Source: Cladosporium sp. IMV 00045
Taxonomy: Eukaryota; Ascomycota; Dothideomycetes; Cladosporiales; Cladosporiaceae
Direction of reading: 5' to 3'
DNA length: 25,480 nucleotides
Assembly: GCA_001931905.2 (NCBI GenBank)
Contig: MSJI02000430.1
Coordinates: forward strand, 29,072-54,551
The notes under the pieces were generated by a model. That model was given only the letters and a program-made list of their open reading frames with translations, was not told where the DNA came from and did not search any database. Of the stretch, positions 19,049 to 25,480 are shown in pieces; positions within the stretch are counted from its first letter, which is position 1, and each line of letters opens with the position of its first letter. The position numbers and the translations under genes are program-made.

Positions 19049-21369
19049 ATGGCGTCCAGCTCAGAGGTCCATACCGGCGACAGCACTTACCCCAGCGACG
19101 GCGAGCCGCCACAAAAGAGAGTCCGACTGAGTCTTCCATCCACCGCGCAGGGCCGGCATCGCGAAATCGGTCTAATGAGATGGCGGCCCCAGAGTGATGC
19201 TGCAAGCTTCGTGGGCAGTGCCAGTGGCATCCACTTCATCCGATCGGTGTACAGCGCAGTCGAGGCAGAGAAATCCAGAGCTGCTTCGCCAGAGCAGTCG
19301 CCCGATCACAATCTGGTGCCGGGAGAAGAGGACCAACTCCCTGATACAAGCAGCAGCCCGAGCGCGAAAAGTCTTTGGCAACCGCATGAAGTCTACTGTG
19401 CTGAGCATGATGGCTCGCACGTTTTGTTCAGCAGTCTCATACAATGGTCTCAGAGCTACTTCGACAACTGGCATCCGGCCTACCCTTTCCTCCATGCGCC
19501 TAGCATACTGGCACTGTTCAAGAAGATATCGATGGTTCCGCTTGGACGTGTGACAGAAGTCATCCCGCCTCTCGATCTTGCCATGGTGCGGGCAGTGTTG
19601 TCCATCTCTCTGGCCGACCGCAGGCAGTCAGCGCAAGGCTCCGAGATGAAACCAATCCCTCAGGTCCTCGTCTACAAATCCTTCACATCTGCAATCGACA
19701 GTGTCGAGCGGACTCTCTCAACACCAACCACCATCAAAGGCCTGCAGGCTGTGCTTAGCGTACAACTCTTCCTCGTCTCCATGCTCCGGCACAATGCAGC
19801 CTCCAGACTCGGTGGTTTGATTGTCCGGATGACTTTCCAGATCGGATTGCATCGTTGCCCTGTACGATACGCCAGCTTCACCATCGAAGATATTCAGCTT
19901 CGGAAACGCCTGTTCTGGACGGTCTATTGCTTGGATCGACATCTCTGTCAATCGCTTGGACTTCCACTTGGTGTGCGCGACGACGATATCGATGTATGCT
20001 ACCTAGACCATGAAAGGCACACATCCAAACCTGGGATCATAATAGGTGAGGTTTCCCCGGCCTCGGTACTTTTCTTCGACACTGACCAGTCATCGCAGCT
20101 CCTGATGAACGCCTCGTCATGCTCCAATTCCTCGTCCGCCACGCAGAGATCAAAGGCCTTATTGTAGAACTCTGCAACAAATCGATCAACCACCGACAAG
20201 CCGACTCGCACGCGTCAACAGAGATCACAGCAAGCATGAACAAATGGCGAAACGACCTTGAGACAGTGCTCGATGCATCTCATGACCCCAAACCCATCCT
20301 GAACGCATTTCAAGGCATGACTCTGTCAGTGCTTCAACATGAATGTACCATCATTCTGAACAGACCGCTTCTTGCCATGGGAAAAGACACTCCCGACTAC
20401 AAATCCGCGCTGCAAAGTTGTATAGGGGCGTCAAGAGCGATCATCGGAATTCTGCACAAGTACTTGACACAGGTGATCCAAGGCGAAACCCAATCGACTG
20501 CGACACCACTGCTATGGCCGTCCTTCACCTGGGCATCATGGCAAAGCGCATTCATCGCCACCTACGCAGCCATGGAAGGCGAGCAACCCAAGCAAAACGC
20601 AAGCAGGCATGTGCTTCCCCAACTCTCTTAACTCACAACAAGAACACCCCCTTTCTAACAACCTCCCAGACTCGCAGACCAATCCGTCGACATCCTCAAA
20701 CACATTTCCATCCGCGGCGGCGTGTGGCCCAACGCCTGCGCCGCTTCCATACGGGACCTCAGTCGGCACCTGAACAAACCACCCAAGCGACCCGCCAAAT
20801 CGCCCGAAACCGACCTTTCGCGAACCCAGCAGCAACGCGCCAGTGCCCGCTTCGCCAACGGCCACAACCACAGCGCAGAACCAGCAGACGGCCTCTCAGC
20901 GCTCGCGGGCGCCGCCGAAGTCCACGGCAACATCGAACCGGCGCACAACCCGCGCGCCACTTCCAAACCACCAGTAGGAGGAGCCTACGGCCAGCCCTCC
21001 TCTTCTACCTCATACCCCAACGCGCAAAGCGACAGCAGCGCAGGAGCAGCCTACATGCCCACGCCGAACAGCGCTTTCGCCGCACCAGGGGTGGGAGACG
21101 ATTCTCTCGGCGCGGGGGCGAACTACCCCTCAACAACAACAACCGGAGGCTATAATCCCGACTTCCCTTCGGCGCCTTTCTTTGGCGGTAGTCATCATCA
21201 TCATCACCAGCAACATCAGCATCACCAGCAGCAAGCGGCGTGGCCTTCGGACAGTCTGTTCGATTTGAATAATGTCGAGTTGTTTGCGGGGTTTGATATT
21301 CCATTTTGGTTGGATGATGAGCAGTATGTGCCTTTTTTGGATAATAGTGGTGGGGGTGGTGGGGGATGA
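19049..21369 (+). CDS. Fungal_trans-domain transcription regulator lacking a Zn2Cys6 cluster, 734 aa, three exons
   Basis: Exons are 19049-20045, 20099-20606 and 20670-21369. Intron 1 (53 nt) has a GTGAGG donor, CTGAC branch and GCAG acceptor. Intron 2 (63 nt) starts with GC (GCATGT) and has a CTAAC branch and CCAG acceptor. The joins read GIIIAPDERLVMLQFLV and NASRLADQSVDILKHI. The protein resembles the middle-homology domain of fungal C6 regulators. A conserved RWRPQSDAASFVGSASGIHF block is at about 45-64, VPGEEDQL at about 90, and the fungal_trans core runs from about 130 to 330 with RKRLFWTVYCLDRHLCQSLG at 286-305. The C-terminus has a His/Gln run and ends in LFAGFDIPFWLDDEQYVPFL. A basic PPQKRVRLS at 20-28 looks like the lead-in to a zinc cluster, but the CxxC-x6-C-x5-12-CxxC-x6-8-C cluster is absent. 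It is divergent from the tartrate/malate dehydrogenase, which may be its target. Confidence 0.82.
20607..20669 (+). other. GC-AG intron in the regulator gene
   Basis: The reading frame needs an intron that keeps phase 2 and removes a multiple of three. The only join that continues both conserved flanks uses AG|GCATGT as donor and CTCCCAG as acceptor (63 nt), with a CTAAC branch 20 nt before the end. No GT donor in the area restores frame. GC-AG introns are a known minority class. Confidence 0.65.
21193..21236 (+). repeat. CAT/CAG-type repeat coding a His/Gln run
   Basis: Repeated CAT, CAC and CAG codons give HHHHHQQHQHHQQQ in the C-terminal disordered part of the regulator. Such runs are common in fungal regulators and vary in length. 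Confidence 0.8.
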
Positions 21370-21818
21370 TTTTGAAGGGAACGGATGTGGTGGATGCTAG
21401 CTATGTTTGTAATCTCATGGGGATGCCGGAGAGAGAGGAGAGGGATTTGATTGAGATGGTATGATAGGTTACAGGAGGTTCTAATCGTAATGTGCATTTA
21501 AAAGCATCTTGTTTTGCGTTTGATTGTGCTGTGCTACGTACGATCTGCTGTCTGTGCTGTGTTTCCGTGCTTCCTGGTTATTGAGCCTGCCTGATGAGAC
21601 TCGAACAACCATATACTGGACCATAGGGTGAAGGTCCCACGTACCAACGTCGCTCATGGTAGGTCGCATTGAATCATCAAAAAAATTCCACCCGAAAAAC
21701 AAAATCAAAGGGAAGGATGAAGGCATCTCTCAAAGTCGTGCCTCGCGCATCCCATCGTGTGAAGTTGCCCACGACTCGGCTGGTCGCAGAAGTGATTTGC
21801 CCATCTGCAGCGCGTAGT
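21370..21818. other. Convergent 3' flanks, 449 bp, nothing else seen
   Basis: Non-coding space between the stops of the regulator and the ELRNRIY protein. It is A/T-rich with no gene, repeat or RNA signal that I could recognise. Confidence 0.6.
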
Positions 21819-22655
21819 CTATGCCAGGCTTGCAGTCGGCCATCCCTGGAGGACATCATAGCGGGCACATGACCAGCAATGCGGCGTGTACGATGGATTG
21901 CGAAGGCCGACTTCGCGCATACATGATGCATACGTCTTTGCGATGAACCGTACAACATCCTCATCGCCTTGCGCAGTTGCGCATCGCTGAATCTTACATA
22001 TGCACATTAAGTACCTTGGATCATCTGGATATTCATGATGCGACCAGTACGAAGGGAGCAAACAGGTGAAGCCTGCCTTGTTGTCCTCGTTGTCAGGAAG
22101 AGGAGTCGGCGTTCTCTGTAAAATGGACAGGGCACCGTTGTGGCGAGATGCGGTGAACTCAAGCCGCATATACACGTTACCACTGTTCATTTGGTCCAGC
22201 GGCACGAAGAAATCTAGTTCGTGGCACACACTGAGCCTGGTCATCTTCGCAGCCCAGGGGAGCAGAGCGCGACCCAACTCTTCGAGAGCGCGAGTATGCT
22301 CGAAGACAGAAGTGGTAACTTCGAAAGTGTTTTCCAAGTAGTAGATTTCCGAAGCTTCGTGGCGAATTTGCTTGCAAACCTGCAGCAGAGGGTCATCGAT
22401 GTCAAGGCTGTGAGTGGAAAGACGGGGGCTGGTGTGAGATGTGACACCATCGAAGGGCTCTTCGGTCTCTTGGTGATCTTCGGGAAGCTCCCTGACCCGA
22501 ATTGGGATGTGCCTCTCCCATATGAGAACGAGGCGATAGATACGATTGCGCAGCTCACCAGGGAGCTTGCTGAAGAACGGCGAGTCTGGCTGTGGGGCGA
22601 AGAGTTGGGTCTCGCTTGGCTCCGGCGGCGAAGAGGTGTTGTTTTGGAAGGTCAT
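21819..22655 (-). CDS. F-box-like / 2EXR-type fungal protein, 278 aa
   Basis: The core FFSKLPGELRNRIYRLVL (about residues 27-44) and a later LLQVCKQIRHEASEIYYLENTF are the paired hallmarks of a very large family of fungal proteins. Their N-terminal LP-x-E-x-R-x-x-I-(Y/W) motif resembles an F-box (2EXR-type). Function is unknown for nearly all members; a role as an adaptor is only a guess. I chose the ATG at 22655 (MTFQNNTSS) because the family domain begins about 25 residues later. The same frame stays open for 133 more codons to an ATG at 23054, but that stretch is low in hydrophobic pattern and looks like translated 5' leader. Single exon. Convergent with the regulator gene. Confidence 0.65.
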   Translation of the reverse strand: MTFQNNTSSPPEPSETQLFAPQPDSPFFSKLPGELRNRIYRLVLIWERHIPIRVRELPEDHQETEEPFDGVTSHTSPRLSTHSLDIDDPLLQVCKQIRHEASEIYYLENTFEVTTSVFEHTRALEELGRALLPWAAKMTRLSVCHELDFFVPLDQMNSGNVYMRLEFTASRHNGALSILQRTPTPLPDNEDNKAGFTCLLPSYWSHHEYPDDPRYLMCICKIQRCATAQGDEDVVRFIAKTYASCMREVGLRNPSYTPHCWSCARYDVLQGWPTASLA

Positions 22656-23191
22656 TCTGATTGGCGCTAGTGAGGTTTGATTGGTGAGGATGATGTTGAC
22701 ACGTTTGTTGTACTGGCAGTGTTGATTTGATTCTGCCAATATCGGATCCTGGTCTGGTGGGATGATGCTCAGCAGGTGGATCTGACTTAGTGTCTTGATG
22801 GAAGCAAGTGGCGTGGACGTCAGTGAGGAGTCCACAATGTTTTGCTGCTGTCGTGTTCTGGCCGTGACGAGTTGGCGTTTCAAAAGGTGCAGGTGTTGAG
22901 TATCGCAGCCATGCGAGCGCTGTGAGATGTTGGTGGATGAAGAGTTGTGGCGAGGATGAAATGTTGTGGGAGAGAAGTGTTTATATTTGATTGGAGCTAT
23001 GACGCCTTTTGTTATGAGTGAGTGAGTGGCATAAAGATGGAAGGAGCGACTCACATGCTCTTTGAACTTTAAGTTGACTTCACTTCACTTCGCTTCGCCT
23101 CACCTCACTTCACATGTTGGCTTATGTCAATCGTGAACGTCTCCCGCTTCTTGATTCAAATCTTGGATGTTCCTTTCACTACAACACAGCC
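22656..23191. promoter_or_regulatory. 5' flank of the ELRNRIY gene, 536 bp
   Basis: This region lies between two minus-strand genes. It carries the promoter and leader of the ELRNRIY protein and the 3' flank of the Rieske-DUF455 gene. An open frame in phase with the downstream gene extends through 22656-23054. A pentanucleotide array is at 23078-23112. Confidence 0.5.
23078..23112 (+). repeat. Pentanucleotide array, seven ACTTC-like units
   Basis: Seven adjacent 5-nt units: ACTTC x3, GCTTC, GCCTC, ACCTC, ACTTC. All differences are A/G or T/C transitions. It lies in the upstream region of the ELRNRIY gene, where it forms a pure pyrimidine-biased tract. Confidence 0.85.
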
Positions 23192-24796
23192 TCATCCACC
23201 AGCAATAATATGCCCACCCCTGGAAGGCAGCTCCCCCACCAGATTCTCATAATAACTCCCATCCATACCCGCCTCCCTCCTGGCCTCAGCATTAAACGGC
23301 CCCTTAACCGCCCCCCTAAAATGCTTCTGGACATTCGCCCTAAAAACCTGCACCGGATCCGTGCCCTCCTGCGCGCAAATCCAGCTCAACCAGCGATGCC
23401 CCGTGGTGACGTGCGTGATCTCGTCGTTGTGGATGATCTCCAGCGTCTCCACGCTCTCCATGTCCTTGGCCTTGCGGAACTTGTCGATTTTCATCGGGTT
23501 GACGTCCAGCCCGCGGGCTTCGTGGACGAGGGCGATGACGCTGATGCGCGCGCGCAGGTCGTCCTTGGTCATTTCCGCAGACTCCCAGAGGCCGTGGTGC
23601 ACGGACAGCGCGCCGAAGTAGCTGCCCAGCTCTTCCAGCCGGGAGCGCAGGAGGGAGAAGTGCTTGGCCTCGTCGTTGGCGACTTTGAGCCAGTCGTAGT
23701 AGAATGTGCGGGGGAGCGAGGTGGGCGGATTGCTGCCTTCTCTGGGGGTGGTCTGGAAGGTGGCGAAGCGGACGCAGATGTCGATGGCGAGGTCGATGGC
23801 CCATTGCTCGATGTTTGCCAGGGCGTGCAGCATGTTGATTCGAGACTTGACGCTGCCGCCTCGGCCTGGGTTGGGGATTTGCCAGGGTTTCACTGATTGG
23901 AGGTCTTCGCGTGGGGGCTCGTCGGGCGGTTGCACGGTTCCTGCGCCGATGGGCATGGGGTTGTCGGTCTGTTCTCGCGTGGCGAAGAGGGAGAATAGTT
24001 GGGTTGTGAGTTCGATCTTTTGCTCTGCGTCGGTTGTGTTCAGGATGTGGACGCACCAGTCGCATACGGTGGCATCTGGTCCGAGAGAGTATAGGCTGGC
24101 AGTTGGCTCTGCCACACCATCGGCAGTGGGAACGTTCGCAGTCGGTTTTGCACTGTGTTTGTATTTGACCTTTTCGCTGATCAGCTGCAAGCTTGATAGC
24201 CCAACGCCTTGCTCGCGATCGAATTCCAAGACAAGCTCGTCACCCTGGACTCTCACTGGGAAGACGCAGGCTTTAACGCCATAGCTTGAACTACCAGTAT
24301 TGAGGTCGAAGTCGTATGCGTGCCAAGGACATGACGCGACGTAAGATGAGTCTTCAATGTCGACTTGGGCGTCGCTCATGGGCCCTCCAGCATGAGGACA
24401 TTCCTGCTCCATTGCATAGTAAGTCCAGCCGTCGACGCTGTTCTCCGTGGCGGCCGTTGTGGTTGAGGTCAGAGTTGGTAACCGGAAAAGTACCAGTCGT
24501 TTGCCGGTTGATAGAGTAAGAGCATAGCGAGACTGTGATAGATCTGCATGCCTTCCGAGTGGAACCATGGAAGGCATTGTCGTCGGTGGATCAGCAGAGT
24601 TCGAGTGGTATGGACGACTTGAGAATTTCCTCGGCGATCGAATCGTTGTTTGGACTCGAGTTGCAACTCGGTTGACTGCAGAGCTCGTATGTCTGTTCCT
24701 GCAGACTATGCGAAATCCTTGAAAGGGCAGTCTAGTCGCCGATAGCTTCTTGCAATTCGAGGTGAGACTTGACGATCTTGTGAGACTCCTATACAT
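23192..24796 (-). CDS. Rieske [2Fe-2S]-DUF455 ferritin-like fusion protein, 534 aa
   Basis: Single exon with an ATG at 24796. Residues 1-70 are rich in R, S and T with almost no acidic residues (for example MYRSLTRSSSLTSNCKK and SPRKFSSRPYHS), a likely mitochondrial presequence. Residues 75-195 form a Rieske domain of the small ferredoxin/NirD type: cluster ligands are C133-P-H135 and C156-P-W-H159. Residues about 240-500 form DUF455, a ferritin-like helical domain. It has ALANIEQWAIDLA (E330), NDEAKHF (E376 and H379), VHEARGLDV (E426) and HNDEITHV (E459 and H462), the E..ExxH..E..ExxH pattern of diiron carboxylate proteins. An extra CDWC (245-248) sits at the start of this part. The reaction is unknown. 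A redox reaction in which the Rieske cluster feeds a diiron site is inference. It is divergent from NAA15 with 518 bp between the starts. Confidence 0.88.
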   Translation of the reverse strand: MYRSLTRSSSLTSNCKKLSATRLPFQGFRIVCRNRHTSSAVNRVATRVQTTIRSPRKFSSRPYHSNSADPPTTMPSMVPLGRHADLSQSRYALTLSTGKRLVLFRLPTLTSTTTAATENSVDGWTYYAMEQECPHAGGPMSDAQVDIEDSSYVASCPWHAYDFDLNTGSSSYGVKACVFPVRVQGDELVLEFDREQGVGLSSLQLISEKVKYKHSAKPTANVPTADGVAEPTASLYSLGPDATVCDWCVHILNTTDAEQKIELTTQLFSLFATREQTDNPMPIGAGTVQPPDEPPREDLQSVKPWQIPNPGRGGSVKSRINMLHALANIEQWAIDLAIDICVRFATFQTTPREGSNPPTSLPRTFYYDWLKVANDEAKHFSLLRSRLEELGSYFGALSVHHGLWESAEMTKDDLRARISVIALVHEARGLDVNPMKIDKFRKAKDMESVETLEIIHNDEITHVTTGHRWLSWICAQEGTDPVQVFRANVQKHFRGAVKGPFNAEARREAGMDGSYYENLVGELPSRGGHIIAGG

Positions 24797-25314
24797 GGAT
24801 CAAAGAGGGAAGTTTCGAGTGTGTCAAACGATTAGTGAATCTAGGTGGATTAGATGGTTGATCGCCACCGAATGTTCTTCTGGTTCGCAGCTTTTTTGGA
24901 AGGCCGGCTGGAAGCGAGCCAATGGAGCACGACCACCAGCATCTTTTGCATGTGGAGGGCGCACCACACCTGAAGATCAAGGTGTTGCTCTACAACCTGT
25001 GCAACGATTGATAACCGCTTTCTATCTTTTAAAAAAATTATATCACACTCGTCTACCCTTCTTGTCGCTTGTCGTTCTTCCGCACTTCGACAACACCCCG
25101 GGCACATCCATTGATCTCGTCCATTTCCTCGAGTGACGACACTCGACGCAGCCAGCCAGCCCACTTGCACCACCACCGCTTCCGGACTTCAACTTTACAG
25201 TAACACTCGGTCCGCCTCGTCTACTCTCATAATACTCACCACCACCACCAACCAAGCAATCTCCACCCACCACCCCTCCCCCTCCTCCTCCCCGCCCATA
25301 TTCTCCCACCGGCC
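24797..25314. promoter_or_regulatory. Divergent promoter, Rieske-DUF455 / NAA15
   Basis: A 518-bp gap between divergent starts. The NAA15-proximal part (25255-25300) is a C/T-rich tract with CACC and CCTCC repeats, typical of leaders or core promoters of fungal housekeeping genes. A TTTTAAAAAAATTATA stretch lies at 25027-25042. No gene was seen. Confidence 0.5.
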
Positions 25315-25480
25315 ATGGCGCAGCCTCTGCCTTCCAAGGAGCAGACGCTCTTCCGCCATCTCGTCCAAAATTACGAGTCCAAGCAATACAAGAAAGGCAT
25401 CAAGTGCGCCGACCAGATCCTGCGCAAGGTACCCAACCATGGCGACACCCAGGCCATGAAGGCCCTCGTGCTCAGCTGCC
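25315..25480 (+). CDS. NAA15: N-terminal acetyltransferase A auxiliary subunit (NAA15/Nat1), N-terminus only
   Basis: ATG at 25315 in a GGCCATGGC context. The 55 visible codons begin MAQPLPSKEQTLFRHLVQNY and continue with ESKQYKKGIKCADQILRK and PNHGDTQAMKAL. This is the conserved start of NAA15/Nat1, the TPR-repeat scaffold that anchors the catalytic NAA10 subunit to the ribosome for co-translational N-terminal acetylation. The first TPR helices are recognisable (YESKQYKKGIKCADQIL, then HGDTQAMKALVL). The gene is cut by the window edge, so nothing can be said about introns or the rest of the protein. Confidence 0.9.
   Translation, partial: MAQPLPSKEQTLFRHLVQNYESKQYKKGIKCADQILRKVPNHGDTQAMKALVLSC

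Noticed and set aside
20343..21155. 270-codon Arg/Gln/Thr-rich open frame over the regulator's second and third exons
   Set aside because: It reads across a clear intron in the wrong frame, and the conserved fungal C6-regulator protein is in the other frame.
23340..24065. 241-codon Arg/Pro-rich open frame overlapping the Rieske-DUF455 gene on the same strand
   Set aside because: A frame-shifted shadow of the DUF455 coding sequence with an R/P/H-biased composition.
1..25480. Transposons, CRISPR arrays, phage genes, biosynthetic gene cluster
   Set aside because: No transposase, reverse transcriptase, terminal repeats, spaced repeats or core biosynthetic enzyme was seen. The gene content is ordinary fungal chromosome.

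Overview
The window is a piece of filamentous ascomycete chromosome (Pezizomycotina; the gene set and sequence style make Dothideomycetes my best guess, but that is inference). The evidence is short spliceosomal introns of 50-69 nt with CTNAC branch sites, fungus-specific families (SCAP, Uds1, fungal_trans, Ser/Thr-rich GPI protein, LP-x-ELRNRIY proteins), and intergenic gaps of 0.05-2.5 kb with genes on both strands. There is no sign of bacterial operons, phage, transposons, CRISPR or rRNA/tRNA genes. I see nine complete protein genes and two cut by the window edges.

Layout. 2-163 (+): last 53 codons of an MFS transporter. It ends 46 bp from the stop of a convergent F-box gene (210-1996, -), whose ATG lies in a 59-nt first exon. 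2736-4061 (-): a fungal protein usually labelled 'casein kinase II beta 2 subunit', without the CK2-beta zinc finger. 4531-8116 (+): SCAP, the sterol-sensing SREBP escort protein, in three exons, with an upstream ORF that overlaps its start codon. 9053-12210 (-): a long coiled-coil septation-type protein (Uds1 domain). A 2.5-kb stretch with no convincing gene follows. 14701-15378 (-): a small secreted, probably GPI-anchored protein. Then come 2 kb without a gene, ending in a degenerate triple repeat.

17357-18454 (-) and 19049-21369 (+) are a divergent pair: a tartrate/D-malate dehydrogenase and a fungal_trans-domain regulator. The regulator has no visible Zn2Cys6 cluster and contains a GC-AG intron. 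The 594-bp shared promoter holds a perfect AACCGG-N5-CCGGTT palindrome (CGG-N5-CCG), so a regulator-plus-target module is a reasonable hypothesis. 21819-22655 (-): an ELRNRIY-type protein. 23192-24796 (-): a mitochondrial-looking fusion of a Rieske [2Fe-2S] domain to a DUF455 ferritin-like domain. 25315 to the edge (+): the N-terminus of NAA15/Nat1, the NatA auxiliary subunit.

The most noteworthy items are the Rieske-DUF455 fusion, which carries both a 2Fe-2S ligand set and an apparent diiron ligand set in one polypeptide; the dehydrogenase/regulator pair with its palindrome and missing zinc cluster; the uORF-start overlap and stop-codon G-quadruplex motif of SCAP; and the triple repeat whose differences look like RIP-type transitions. 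All splice models come from reading the sequence and were not tested against transcripts.
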